From Vulcanimicrobiota bacterium (lineage in GTDB: Bacteria > Vulcanimicrobiota > Vulcanimicrobiia > Vulcanimicrobiales > Vulcanimicrobiaceae), in the NCBI GenBank assembly GCA_028287565.1, contig JAQBPK010000054.1, forward strand, positions 25,169-89,168: a stretch of 64,000 nucleotides of DNA, read 5' to 3'. Numbering within the stretch: position 1 is the first letter of the stretch; the number at the start of each line of letters is the position of its first letter. The position numbers were made by a program, and so were the translations under genes. This document shows positions 49,459 to 57,118 of the stretch, piece after piece. Under the pieces are notes generated by a model. The model had not been told where the DNA came from. It saw only the letters and a list, made by a program, of their open reading frames with translations, and searched no databases.

Positions 49459-49712
49459 CCCCGCCCAAACCGCCCCACATCGAAATGCGCCGCCAGCGAG
49501 TCGGCGATCACCCGCGCCGTCTCAGCCGTGCGCTCCGGCGTGAACGCGACACGGTCGCCGATGCGGATAACGACGTGCGCCGGCTCATCCTCGACGATGA
49601 TCTCTGCGGCACCGTAGCGCAGTACAACCGTCTTGCCGCGCCGGGTCGCGCGCACGTCGAGCTTGGCGCGCAGGGCGGCGACGAGGGCGTGGGTCCAAGC
49701 TTCGAACGTCAC
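49455..49712 (-). CDS. Hypothetical protein (85 residues)
   Basis: GTG 49712 overlaps the upstream stop. Alpha-beta pattern (EAWTHALVAALRAKLDVRAT, VLRYGAAEIIVEDEPAHVVI). Last gene of a leftward cluster from 50700. Confidence 0.6.
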   Translation of the reverse strand: MTFEAWTHALVAALRAKLDVRATRRGKTVVLRYGAAEIIVEDEPAHVVIRIGDRVAFTPERTAETARVIADSLAAHFDVGRFGRG

Positions 49713-49801
49713 CAGCCGTAGAAGTCGCGGTGCGCGGCGACCGCGTTGAGAATGTCGTCGTCTGAGAGCGGGCCTGGGTCGGGCAGCGCGGCGCCGTTCA
49801 T
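49709..49801 (-). CDS. 30-residue hypothetical protein
   Basis: ATG 49801 overlaps the upstream gene; its stop overlaps the next start. MNGAALPDPGPLSDDDILNA: a short helix. Supported by coupling only. Confidence 0.4.
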   Translation of the reverse strand: MNGAALPDPGPLSDDDILNAVAAHRDFYGW

Positions 49802-50241
49802 CGGTCGGAACGCGCGTGGCTGAACGCGCTTCGCACGAACTCGACGACCTCGCGCTCGGTCGCGCCGATGGTCGCGGCGCGCTTCGCACACTCGTACACG
49901 GCGGCGATCTGCCATCGCCGTTCGTCGTCACCGTGCTTAGCTGGATCGTATTGCTCGGACACCGTGAGCGCGTAGGGCTTGCCAAAGCCGAGGCGGATGT
50001 ACGCGAGTTCGATTGCCGTCTCGACGAGCGCGCGAATCTCATGCTCGGTCCGCGTATCGCCCGAGCGCAGCGCGCGCTCGACGCCGGGGATCGTCTCGGC
50101 CGCGCGGTCGCGCGTGACGAGTACCAGCGCGGTCGCCAGTACGATCTCGGCGTCCGTCTCCGGCAGCGCGCGCACCGCGTCGCACACGACGCGGCCGGCG
50201 GCGTCCATCTGATCGCTGCGCGCAACGAACCTATCTTCCAC
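49798..50241 (-). CDS. Hypothetical helical protein (147 residues)
   Basis: GTG 50241. Almost all helical (VVCDAVRALPETDAEIVLAT, EREVVEFVRSAFSHA). No domain recognised. Same leftward cluster. Confidence 0.6.
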   Translation of the reverse strand: MEDRFVARSDQMDAAGRVVCDAVRALPETDAEIVLATALVLVTRDRAAETIPGVERALRSGDTRTEHEIRALVETAIELAYIRLGFGKPYALTVSEQYDPAKHGDDERRWQIAAVYECAKRAATIGATEREVVEFVRSAFSHARSDR

Positions 50242-50377
50242 GGCACGCAGTTCCGAGCGGCGCGTGGACGACTTGGCCGCCGCTCAGCGGATACCGAATC
50301 GAGAGCGTCGGGATGAAGGTGTCGCCGTCGAACGAGACCACGTCCTGCCACGCCGGGAGATAGCGGTCGGCGATCAT
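50231..50377 (-). CDS. Small hypothetical protein (48 residues)
   Basis: ATG 50377 overlaps the upstream stop (ATGA) and overlaps the next gene by 11 bases. Contains VVSFDGDTFIPTLSIRYPLS, a beta-rich segment. Confidence 0.45.
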   Translation of the reverse strand: MIADRYLPAWQDVVSFDGDTFIPTLSIRYPLSGGQVVHAPLGTACRGR

Positions 50378-50700
50378 GGCTTGCGCTTCGCGCGCGGGCG
50401 CTTCGGCGTGGCCGCAGGAGCCGGCTTCTTCGGAACCGGCTTCGGCGGCAACGTCGCTCCGTGTCGCTCCGCCTCTTCGACGACGAGCTCGCCCACGGCG
50501 GCGGACTTGCTTCTGACTCCGCGTCGGGCGACGACGAAGTCCAGAGCTGCGCGCTCGCGCGGGTCGAGTGTAATCTCGATACCGCGCGCACGGTCCTCCT
50601 CTTCGAATCCCGGATGGCCGCGCCGGTTCCCGGTCGCTTTGCGGACCACGTCCGGCCGATTAGAAACCCGGGCAGAAAACCCTTGCGTCGGCGTCGTCAC
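50374..50700 (-). CDS. Ribbon-helix-helix-like regulator, probably leaderless
   Basis: 108 residues. GTG 50700 coincides with the predicted transcription start of a TATAAT box at 50707-50712. The core GIEITLDPRERAALDFVVAR then RSKSAAVGELVVEEAERHG resembles a ribbon-helix-helix; the C-terminus is Pro/Lys/Ala-rich. The start codon at 50796 would put the coding region across its own promoter, so it is rejected. Likely an autoregulated repressor heading the leftward cluster. Confidence 0.6.
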   Translation of the reverse strand: MTTPTQGFSARVSNRPDVVRKATGNRRGHPGFEEEDRARGIEITLDPRERAALDFVVARRGVRSKSAAVGELVVEEAERHGATLPPKPVPKKPAPAATPKRPRAKRKP

Positions 50701-50706
50701 GGTGCT

Positions 50707-50712
50707 ATTATA
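50707..50712 (-). promoter_or_regulatory. Consensus -10 TATAAT for a leftward leaderless transcript
   Basis: Reverse-strand TATAAT exactly 7 bases before GTG 50700. A matching -35 box is not convincing. The divergent plus-strand gene starts at 50750, so the short gap serves both directions. Confidence 0.6.
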
Positions 50713-50749
50713 TACCCGGACGACAAAATGCACCATAGGGAAGACGAAG

Positions 50750-50935
50750 ATGCCGCACAGCCTCACCAACACCCACCGCTCGAACCTCCGCCGCATCCCG
50801 GTCGCGCTGCACTACCGCGCACACCTCGCGGCCGATCCTCCGTGCGGCAACCGCTACGGGCGCGCGACGAGCCACCGCGACGCCGTGACGTGCCGCGAAT
50901 GCCGCGAGGGGCTCGGGCTGAAGGACGCGGCGTGA
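50750..50935 (+). CDS. Small zinc-knuckle protein (61 residues)
   Basis: ATG 50750 with AGGGAAG upstream. Basic, with PPCGNRYGRATSHRDAVTCRECR (C...CxxC). Starts a rightward run that ends with the DNA hypermodification genes. Confidence 0.6.
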   Translation: MPHSLTNTHRSNLRRIPVALHYRAHLAADPPCGNRYGRATSHRDAVTCRECREGLGLKDAA

Positions 50936-51072
50936 TGGCGACCTACTTCCCGCCCGTGGTCACCGAAGGAATCGCGCCGCATCCGTTCGCCGGCGACCGT
51001 GACGGGCCGTGCACGAGTTGCGGCGACCCGTTGTGGACGCATGATGAACCCGATGCGAGCGAGGTGGCGTGA
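50935..51072 (+). CDS. Small zinc-knuckle protein (45 residues)
   Basis: ATG 50935 overlaps the previous stop (TGATG). HPFAGDRDGPCTSCGDPLWTHD-type CxxC...H site. Confidence 0.55.
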   Translation: MATYFPPVVTEGIAPHPFAGDRDGPCTSCGDPLWTHDEPDASEVA

Positions 51073-51296
51073 TGCGCTTTCAGCTCACCATCGAACTCCG
51101 CGACGGCATGACGGGCGGCTCAGTCGCTCGCGCGATCCGCGGCGTTGCCGCTATCCTGAAAGCGTACCGCGCAAACGTCGCGCTATCTCCGCTGACAACG
51201 AGCGGCGCGGGCGGGCTGATCGAGTCGGCGCTGACCGTGCGTGATTTGCAAGGGCGCGTCATCGGCTCGTGGTCCGTCACGGAGGACGAGTCGTGA
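51072..51296 (+). CDS. Hypothetical protein (74 residues)
   Basis: ATG 51072 overlaps the previous stop. Beta-alpha-beta pattern (MRFQLTIELRDGMTGGSVAR, ALTVRDLQGRVIGSWSVTED). Confidence 0.6.
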   Translation: MRFQLTIELRDGMTGGSVARAIRGVAAILKAYRANVALSPLTTSGAGGLIESALTVRDLQGRVIGSWSVTEDES

Positions 51297-51685
51297 TGCG
51301 CCCCGATACCGCGAAGGCCCCCGCCGACACTCTCGCGATGCTCGATGCAGCGCTGGCTCGCGCAGACAGATACGGACGCATACAGTACGCTCGCGTCGCG
51401 AAGGGGCAAGTCGTCGATTACGCTGCGATTGGTTCGACCTTCGAGGATGACGCGGACTTCGTCGTTCTCCCGCATTCGTTCGCCACGCCCGGCGTCGTAT
51501 TCTGTGATGACAGCCGCGGCTTCGTTCACCCGTTCGACGAGGCTCGTCGGCTCTTGGCGAACGATGCGCCAGAGGCACTCTGCTCCTGCGGCCACGTAGC
51601 AGGGTCGATGAACTGTTCGAACATGAGCGCCGAAGCGCACGGCGGCGGGACACTCGCGCTTCCGCCGAGCGAGGCAAACCGATGA
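51296..51685 (+). CDS. Hypothetical protein (129 residues)
   Basis: ATG 51296 (GTG 51293 alternative). ADFVVLPHSFATPGVVFCDD and a C-terminal CSCGHVAGSMNC Cys cluster. Function unknown. Confidence 0.6.
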   Translation: MRPDTAKAPADTLAMLDAALARADRYGRIQYARVAKGQVVDYAAIGSTFEDDADFVVLPHSFATPGVVFCDDSRGFVHPFDEARRLLANDAPEALCSCGHVAGSMNCSNMSAEAHGGGTLALPPSEANR

Positions 51686-52119
51686 CAAACACCGCGAAGG
51701 CCCTGAGCGCCGCGGAACTCGTGAAGCTGGCGGAGGAGGCTGCGACGGAGTGGTTCGCGCGATCCACCCGTATCACGAAGGGCGTTCCGTACATGTGCGT
51801 CTACGAGGACGGCTTATACGACTACGCCACGAAGTTGCTGACGCAATGCCAAGGCGTCAACGGATTCGACCTCGTCTTCTGTGCCCCGCTCACCCCCGAG
51901 AACGTCGCCTCCCCGCTCGCGCTGAAAAGGGCGCTGCTCGCGAGCGCGATCGTGGTCGAACCCTCGACGCCACGAAGCCCGCGATGGTTCTTCGCAAAGC
52001 TGGGTGGCCGAATGATCGCTACGCCCGCGAAAAACGGAGAAGGACCGACGCCGGAGATCGCGCTATCGCGCGGCCTCGACGCCCTACTCGCGTCTCCCCC
52101 GCCCGTGGAGAAGGCGTGA
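51682..52119 (+). CDS. Hypothetical protein, paralogue A (145 residues)
   Basis: ATG 51682 overlaps the previous stop. Shares a central block with the gene at 52651: FCAPLTPENVASPLALKRAL and ASAIVVE. No known domain. Confidence 0.6.
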   Translation: MTNTAKALSAAELVKLAEEAATEWFARSTRITKGVPYMCVYEDGLYDYATKLLTQCQGVNGFDLVFCAPLTPENVASPLALKRALLASAIVVEPSTPRSPRWFFAKLGGRMIATPAKNGEGPTPEIALSRGLDALLASPPPVEKA

Positions 52120-52514
52120 TGGCCGACAAACCGCCGATCCGCGCCGATGCAGCCGAATGCCACATCGTCTCGTACGCCGATTTCGTGCGAATGCCGGAAG
52201 GGACGATCTTCTCGACGTGGGAGCCGAACATCGTTGGCGAGCCGATGGTGAAAGGCGAGACGTGGTTCGACGAAGACGGAAGCCCGCTCGACTTCATCGA
52301 GTCCACGCTCGGCGCTCGTCTGTATCTCGAAGACAAAGGGGGCGTCGACCACCGCAACCCACGCATCGCGGTCGACCGAATCGCCGGTCGTAACGGACTG
52401 TTTGAGCGCGAGGCGGAGTTTATCGTGTATCCGCCCGCCGCGATCCGACTGATGATCGCACGACTTAAAGAGGCGTTGGCGGCGTCTGCCTCGGGCGAAA
52501 CGGAGGGTGCGTGA
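52119..52514 (+). CDS. Hypothetical phage protein (131 residues)
   Basis: ATG 52119 overlaps the previous stop. SYADFVRMPEGTIFSTWEPN, a segment frequent in phage small proteins; C-terminal helix (AIRLMIARLKEALAASA). Confidence 0.6.
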   Translation: MADKPPIRADAAECHIVSYADFVRMPEGTIFSTWEPNIVGEPMVKGETWFDEDGSPLDFIESTLGARLYLEDKGGVDHRNPRIAVDRIAGRNGLFEREAEFIVYPPAAIRLMIARLKEALAASASGETEGA

Positions 52515-52651
52515 TGCACATTCAACCTGACGCGTGGTGGTGGGCAGTCGCCGGTGCCGGGCTCGGCATTCTGTGGAGCATCCAAGCCGCGCTCTATCGT
52601 ATCGCTCGCGCCGTCGAAGCGGCGAACGACATTGCGCGGAAGGAACGCTGA
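52514..52651 (+). CDS. Small membrane protein (45 residues)
   Basis: ATG 52514 overlaps the previous stop and its TGA overlaps the next ATG. One TM helix (WWWAVAGAGLGILWSIQAAL) and a basic tail. Confidence 0.55.
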   Translation: MHIQPDAWWWAVAGAGLGILWSIQAALYRIARAVEAANDIARKER

Positions 52652-53106
52652 TGGCTGAGCACAACGCTGCCGAGATCGTCGGGCTGGCGCGCGAGATCGT
52701 CCCGAAGCAATACGACGGCGCGCGGCGGATGGCTGCGCGATACAAGCACGAGTACATGAACGTCGTTCGCGACGTCACGGGCGAAGCGGCGGCCTACACG
52801 ACGCGCTACCGTCCCAGCGAGAAAGCCGTGCTCTCCGCGCCGCTAAACGCCGAGACGACGGCTTCACCCGAGGCGCTCTCGCGCGCGCTGGTCGCCAGCC
52901 GCATCGTCGTCGAGGACGCATGGCTCCTGCGCGGCTACAAGACCGCGCGGCTGACCGGCATCGGCGGTATCCGATCATTCAGCACGTCGGGCAGCGAGGA
53001 GGATGCGCGCAACGGGCTGCTCGACCACCTGTTCGCAACGGAGCCCGACGCAGCCCACGCGCGCCTCGTCGAGTCCATCGTGTTCGATGCGGAGGGGACG
53101 TCGTAG
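52651..53106 (+). CDS. Hypothetical protein, paralogue B (151 residues)
   Basis: ATG 52651. The block LSAPLNAETTASPEALSRAL, VASRIVVE matches paralogue A at 51682, so the two arose by duplication. Stop overlaps the DpdA-like gene start. Confidence 0.6.
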   Translation: MAEHNAAEIVGLAREIVPKQYDGARRMAARYKHEYMNVVRDVTGEAAAYTTRYRPSEKAVLSAPLNAETTASPEALSRALVASRIVVEDAWLLRGYKTARLTGIGGIRSFSTSGSEEDARNGLLDHLFATEPDAAHARLVESIVFDAEGTS

Positions 53107-53873
53107 TGCGATTCTTCGTCGGCCTGCACCATCCGCACGTCGCCGGGCGATTCGCCACCGCGTTCATCAGCGTCAACGCGCTCCGTCGCCGCAAGGGCGC
53201 GTTCCCGGCGCAGGACTGGATCATGGACAGCGGCGCGTTCTCGACGATTGCCAAGCACGGCGGCTATCCCGAACCTGTCTCCGAATACGCTGCCGAAATC
53301 CGGCGCTGGGCCGCGAACGGCAACCTGCTTGCGGCGGTCGCGCAGGACTACATGTGCGAGGCGTGGATGCTCGCGAAGACGGGGCTCACCGTCGCGGATC
53401 ATCAGCGCCTCACCATCGAACGCTACGATGAGCTAGCCGCAAACGACACGGCGGGTGTGTGCGTCATGCCGGTGTTGCAGGGCTTCGAGCCCGCCGAGTA
53501 CGTCGCGCACCTTCGCGCCTACGGCACTCGCCTCGCGCCCGGCGCATGGGTCGGCGTCGGCTCGGTCTGCAAGCGCAACGGCAATGCAGCCACCATCGAA
53601 GCCGTGCTGCGCGCAATCAAGAACGAGCGCCCCGACCTGCGCCTGCACGGGTTCGGGCTGAAGACCACGGCGCTCGCGTCGGAAGCGGTGCGCGAGCTGC
53701 TCGACACCGCCGATAGCATGGCGTGGTCGTACGCCGCTCGGCGACAGGGCCGCGACGCGAACGATTGGACTGAAGCACGCCGGTTCGCCGATCTCATCGA
53801 GACCATGCCGATCCAGCGCCGGCTGTTCGCGCAGCGCGCATCGTGGCGACCGGCGGAAGCGGCGCTGGCGTGA
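53106..53873 (+). CDS. DpdA-like tRNA-guanine transglycosylase family protein
   Basis: 255 residues, GTG 53106. Pattern matches the TGT-type family of phages and plasmids: IMDSGAFSTIAKHGGY near residue 38 (catalytic Asp region), CVMPVLQGFEP near 118, APGAWVGVGSVCKRNG near 146, LHGFGLKTTAL near 180 and SMAWSYAARRQG near 203. DpdA enzymes replace guanine in DNA with a 7-deazaguanine derivative. The gene overlaps the hypermodification gene. No preQ0 synthesis genes (folE/queC/D/E types) are recognised here, so precursor would come from the host or from outside the window. Confidence 0.75.
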   Translation: MRFFVGLHHPHVAGRFATAFISVNALRRRKGAFPAQDWIMDSGAFSTIAKHGGYPEPVSEYAAEIRRWAANGNLLAAVAQDYMCEAWMLAKTGLTVADHQRLTIERYDELAANDTAGVCVMPVLQGFEPAEYVAHLRAYGTRLAPGAWVGVGSVCKRNGNAATIEAVLRAIKNERPDLRLHGFGLKTTALASEAVRELLDTADSMAWSYAARRQGRDANDWTEARRFADLIETMPIQRRLFAQRASWRPAEAALA

Positions 53874-54745
53874 AGCCTGACGCCTACCAGATCCTCGTCC
53901 ACTGGATCACCGAGCGCGAGACCATCCGGCGCAAGAAGGAAGCGGGCGAGCCGCGCCCATGGACGAGCGATCCGATCCTCGCGGAATGGCGCTTCTGCAA
54001 CGTGAACCGCTGCGACGACCGCGAGACGCGCTGGATCTTTGAGCACATCATCGCGGCGCACGCCGACTCCGAGACGCTGTGGTTCAACCTCGCGATCGCG
54101 CGGTTCGTGAATTGGTCGCCCGCGCTCGCCCACATCGGGTACTTCGACGAATGGAATGCCGAGCATTTCGTCTGCGCCGTCCTCGACATGCAGCGCCACG
54201 GCGAGAAGGTCTACACGGGCGCGTACATGATCCCGGCCGGCGGCTCAGGTGTCCCGAAGCACGAGTTCCTCGCGGACGAGGTGTTCACTCCGCTCTGGCG
54301 GCTGCGCGGCGAGCGCCCGTGGGCGAAGCAGTGCTCGGAATGGGACGCGTTCTTCCGGCGCGTCCGGTGCATGGGCGACTTCCTGCGTAACCAGATCATC
54401 ACCGATATGAAGTACACGGCGGACTTACCACGGGACGCGACGCCGGATTGGACGTGGTTCGTGCTCGCCGGGCCGGGAACGCAGCGGGGACTCAGCCGCC
54501 TCCACGGCCGTCCGCTCGATACGAAATGGCGCGTTGACAATTCATGCTACGCGCTCTACGGGCTACGCGACCGACTGCGGGCGGACGGCGTTCTCGCCGA
54601 GACGCCGACAATCTTCGACGACCTGAACAACGTCTCGAATTGCATGTGCGAGTTCGATAAGTATTCGCGCGTGCTCCTCGGCGAAGGAACGCCGCGCGCG
54701 CGGTATGCGCCGCGGGTGATGGGTCTGTTCGGCGCGACGGGCTGA
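53870..54745 (+). CDS. Putative DNA base hypermodification protein
   Basis: 291 residues, GTG 53870 overlapping the DpdA-like stop. ITERETIRRKKEAGEPRPWT at the N-terminus, DPILAEWRFCNVNRCDDRET, LWFNLAIARFVNW, GEKVYTGAYMIPAGG and WAKQCSEWDAFFRRV match the helical family grouped with 5-hydroxymethyl-dU kinase / alpha-glutamyl-putrescinyl-thymine pyrophosphorylase proteins of DNA-hypermodifying phages. In that family the reaction acts on a modified pyrimidine in DNA. Which branch this belongs to, and whether it works with the DpdA-like protein, cannot be told from the sequence. Confidence 0.7.
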   Translation: MKPDAYQILVHWITERETIRRKKEAGEPRPWTSDPILAEWRFCNVNRCDDRETRWIFEHIIAAHADSETLWFNLAIARFVNWSPALAHIGYFDEWNAEHFVCAVLDMQRHGEKVYTGAYMIPAGGSGVPKHEFLADEVFTPLWRLRGERPWAKQCSEWDAFFRRVRCMGDFLRNQIITDMKYTADLPRDATPDWTWFVLAGPGTQRGLSRLHGRPLDTKWRVDNSCYALYGLRDRLRADGVLAETPTIFDDLNNVSNCMCEFDKYSRVLLGEGTPRARYAPRVMGLFGATG

Positions 54746-54749
54746 CCAG

Positions 54750-55101
54750 CTACCGCCGCCACCGCCGCAGGATCTCCGCGCGCGGCTCCCGCCAGCGTCA
54801 TCCGCCCTGAGCAAACTGCCGCATGCAGCGCGTTCTCGTCGCGGTCCTTCGCCTTCGCCTCGGCACGCGGTTGCGGCGCGAGGTTCGCGACGTCGTTCGT
54901 CCCCGCCAGCTCCAGCGGTATGACGTGGTCGAGCGTCCAACCGCGACGCTGACCGCGCGGGATGCCGGCGGCGGCGTAGACGCGATCGCGCACGTCGCGC
55001 GGCACGTGACGGTGGGCGCGCGCGTAGCCCGGCGTGCAGACCTGCGCGGCCGTCACGGTCGGATCGAACGCGCCCAGCGCGACGGCCAGCAGTAGTACCA
55101 T
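54750..55101 (-). CDS. Secreted HNH-type nuclease with apparent frameshift
   Basis: ATG 55101. A signal-like N-terminus (MVLLLAVALGAFDPTVTAA) precedes CTPGYARAHRHVPRDVRDR and WTLDHVIPLELAGTNDVANL (HNH, DHVIPLELAG), then NALHAAVCSGRMTLA. As sequenced the frame then runs on without the usual ending. Removing one base at CCC 54788-54790 yields a natural end (LAEPRAEILRRW) with a stop at 54750, which I take as the true end. A signal peptide on an HNH nuclease suggests a periplasmic or competition role. Confidence 0.6.
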
Positions 55102-55139
55102 GCGCGTTAGTCCGTCGCCGAAGCACGCCTCCCTGCGCG

Positions 55140-55172
55140 ACGAAGCCCGAGCTGGCGAAACCCGGGCTTCGT
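55140..55172. other. Perfect 10-bp stem hairpin between reverse-strand genes
   Basis: ACGAAGCCCG (55140-55149) pairs with CGGGCTTCGT (55163-55172) around a 13-base loop; no T-run on either side. May mark an RNA end or processing site between the secreted protein and HNH genes. Confidence 0.45.
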
Positions 55173-55193
55173 TCACCGCGCCGCGGGCGGCGG

Positions 55194-55601
55194 CTACGAC
55201 GTCCAATCGTACCGGAACGGCAGCGGGAACGGCACACCGAGCCGCGCGCATTCCTCGCGAGCTAGCCGCGTGATCTCGTCGCCGTTGACCATCGTGCGTA
55301 TAAAGTCTGTCTTGCGGAGCGGCCCTTTGGGCTGCAGCGTGATGCCATAGACGCCGCGCGACATTGCGCACGTCCACGCCCCGCCAGTGTAGTCGTTCCA
55401 AGCCGTGAACGGACGGCCGTCAGCGTCGAGGAACGCAAGGACGCATGGCGCGGATAGCTGCGCCTCAAGGCGGAACACGCGTGCTCCGCGGGCTATGTGG
55501 TGCTCGATCGTCGCCGACCGCAACCCCGCCCCCGCCGAAACCGGCACCGCGGCTGCGGCGAGCGTGGCGGCGATGGCGGTGAGGAACTTGGTTCGGATCA
55601 T
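55194..55601 (-). CDS. Secreted hypothetical protein (135 residues)
   Basis: ATG 55601 with GGAGG 5 bases upstream. Signal peptide MIRTKFLTAIAATLAAAAVP ending near VSAGA, then a domain with paired Cys (APCVLAF, WTCAMS) and a C-terminal EECARLGVPFPLPFRYDW. Probably periplasmic. Confidence 0.65.
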   Translation of the reverse strand: MIRTKFLTAIAATLAAAAVPVSAGAGLRSATIEHHIARGARVFRLEAQLSAPCVLAFLDADGRPFTAWNDYTGGAWTCAMSRGVYGITLQPKGPLRKTDFIRTMVNGDEITRLAREECARLGVPFPLPFRYDWTS

Positions 55602-55960
55602 GCTGCCTCCACAATCTCTGGTCGTTCGCCACGCGCCGCACGAGCTTCCGCGCGAAAGAACAGCGCTTCGGACGGCTCACCGCGCTCCGCAAGCGATCGC
55701 TCCCGATACGTCTCGCGCACCAGGATGCCGGGGTAGGCGAGGAATCGGTAGACGACGACTTCCTCGGTTTCTCCGACTTCGGACGTCACACTCGCTGGGT
55801 CCCCGTCGAGATAAAACGTCCTCATCCACCGCGAGGCGCAAACACGCTGAAGACGCACGACGCTCGGCTTGCCGCCCGGTAGCGCGCTGGCAAGCCGCGT
55901 CGCCGCGAACAGCACCGCCGTCGCGCCCGCGTAGTGGAGCGCAACGCGCAGCAGGGTCAC
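55598..55960 (-). CDS. Hypothetical protein with N-terminal TM segment (120 residues)
   Basis: GTG 55960. RVALHYAGATAVLFAATRLA (TM), then a beta-rich region with VVVYRFLAYPGILVRETYRE. Its stop overlaps the secreted protein start (ATGA). Confidence 0.55.
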   Translation of the reverse strand: MTLLRVALHYAGATAVLFAATRLASALPGGKPSVVRLQRVCASRWMRTFYLDGDPASVTSEVGETEEVVVYRFLAYPGILVRETYRERSLAERGEPSEALFFRAEARAARGERPEIVEAA

Positions 55961-56157
55961 GCCTCGCGCTCCATTGCATCGGCCAGCTCGCGCAAACGTC
56001 GCGCGACCTGCGGGAGGTGTTTCTTGGGAACCGTGAACTGCGCGGCGCCGTAGAAGCCGCCGCCATCGTCGGGCGTGATAGCGATGACGCGCTCGCCGTC
56101 CCCCGCGTCCATGTCGCGCAACGGAAGCGAGAACGTCATCTGTGGGTAGTACCTCAC
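55957..56157 (-). CDS. Hypothetical protein (66 residues)
   Basis: GTG 56157 overlaps the upstream stop. YYPQMTFSLPLRDMDAGDGE and GFYGAAQFTVPKKHLPQVAR. Function unknown. Confidence 0.55.
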   Translation of the reverse strand: MRYYPQMTFSLPLRDMDAGDGERVIAITPDDGGGFYGAAQFTVPKKHLPQVARRLRELADAMEREA

Positions 56158-56513
56158 GCCGCCGGCGCCGCGTCCGTCGAAGCAGCCTCGGGCGCCGCGG
56201 CCTTCTCATCGGCAGCGTCCGTCTTCGGCACGTCCTCCGCGAACGAGATCCCGTACCGCGCCGCCGCAGTTTCGAGATCCATCGGCGCCGCCGTCCTCGT
56301 CGCGGGATCGTAGACGATCACGCTGCCGATGCGCGCCGCGACGTCGCCGGTCGGCGTCTCGATCCACGTGTCGGCTTCGGGTCGCAGGATGATGACCTCG
56401 CGGCGTTCGGACGCGCGGGTGCCGTGCTCTTCGGCGAGCTCGCGCATCGTCACGGCGGTGATCGTGCGCGGGAGCTTCACGGGGGCGAGCGGTGTCTGGG
56501 CGGGCGTGGTCAT
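56154..56513 (-). CDS. Hypothetical protein (119 residues)
   Basis: ATG 56513 with AAAGGACC upstream. A structured region (ITAVTMRELAEEHGTRASER, VIILRPEADTWIETPTG) and an Ala/Glu-rich tail. Function unknown. Confidence 0.6.
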   Translation of the reverse strand: MTTPAQTPLAPVKLPRTITAVTMRELAEEHGTRASERREVIILRPEADTWIETPTGDVAARIGSVIVYDPATRTAAPMDLETAAARYGISFAEDVPKTDAADEKAAAPEAASTDAAPAA

Positions 56514-56524
56514 GGTGGGTCCTT

Positions 56525-57118
56525 TCAGAGCGGGTGAGGTCGAGCGCCGGCGGCGCGGGCGTCGAGCGGGCGAGACCGGACGTTCGGAATGAAGACCGTT
56601 TGAGAAGCGCGGCAACCGCGCGGGCAAGGCTTCGACGTGATGCCGTACGTGCCGAAGTTGTCCACAGAGATCGGCTCGTTAACGAAGCCGCTTCCGCGAC
56701 ACAGCGCGCACGGCGGCGGCTGGACGCGATAGCCTTCGCGTTCCAGGAGCGCCTTTGCGGCGGCGACGTCATCACGGATCGTCCGGTTCTCGTGCGCGAT
56801 ACGCGCGATTTCGTCGACCAACCATTCCAGCGCCGCTTCCCGGTCCTCGCCGAAGCGAACGCCGTGCGCGACGTGGACGAGCTCGTGCCGCACGATGTGC
56901 TCGATACCGGCTTCGTGGGTGAACGCGCGCGGGTCGATAAAGATCAGTGCCTCGCAGCCGTTCTCCTCAGGCGACCCGAACGTCGCTCCGTACGTATCCG
57001 TTCCGTGCTTCGAGAGGTCGCTGATCTGTACGCCAATCGCAACGTCGCCGAGGTCGAGCCAGCCGCGCTCGCTTTCGATGATCGTCACGACGCGCTCGCG
57101 CATCTGCTTCCTGTTCAC
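56525..57118 (-). CDS. HExxH metallopeptidase-like protein with zinc ribbon
   Basis: 197 residues; GTG 57118 overlaps the upstream HNH gene. IEHIVRHELVHVAHG near residue 79 is a zinc-protease HExxH helix; a C-terminal CALCRGSGFVNEP...KPCPRGC knuckle follows. Resembles SprT-like or minigluzincin phage proteins. It may process a host defence or phage structural protein; substrate unknown. Confidence 0.65.
   Translation of the reverse strand: MNRKQMRERVVTIIESERGWLDLGDVAIGVQISDLSKHGTDTYGATFGSPEENGCEALIFIDPRAFTHEAGIEHIVRHELVHVAHGVRFGEDREAALEWLVDEIARIAHENRTIRDDVAAAKALLEREGYRVQPPPCALCRGSGFVNEPISVDNFGTYGITSKPCPRGCRASQTVFIPNVRSRPLDARAAGARPHPL

Noticed and set aside
54534-54565. Promoter with TTGACA in the hypermodification gene
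   Set aside because: Encodes coherent protein (VDNSCYALYG) and lacks a -10 at the right distance.
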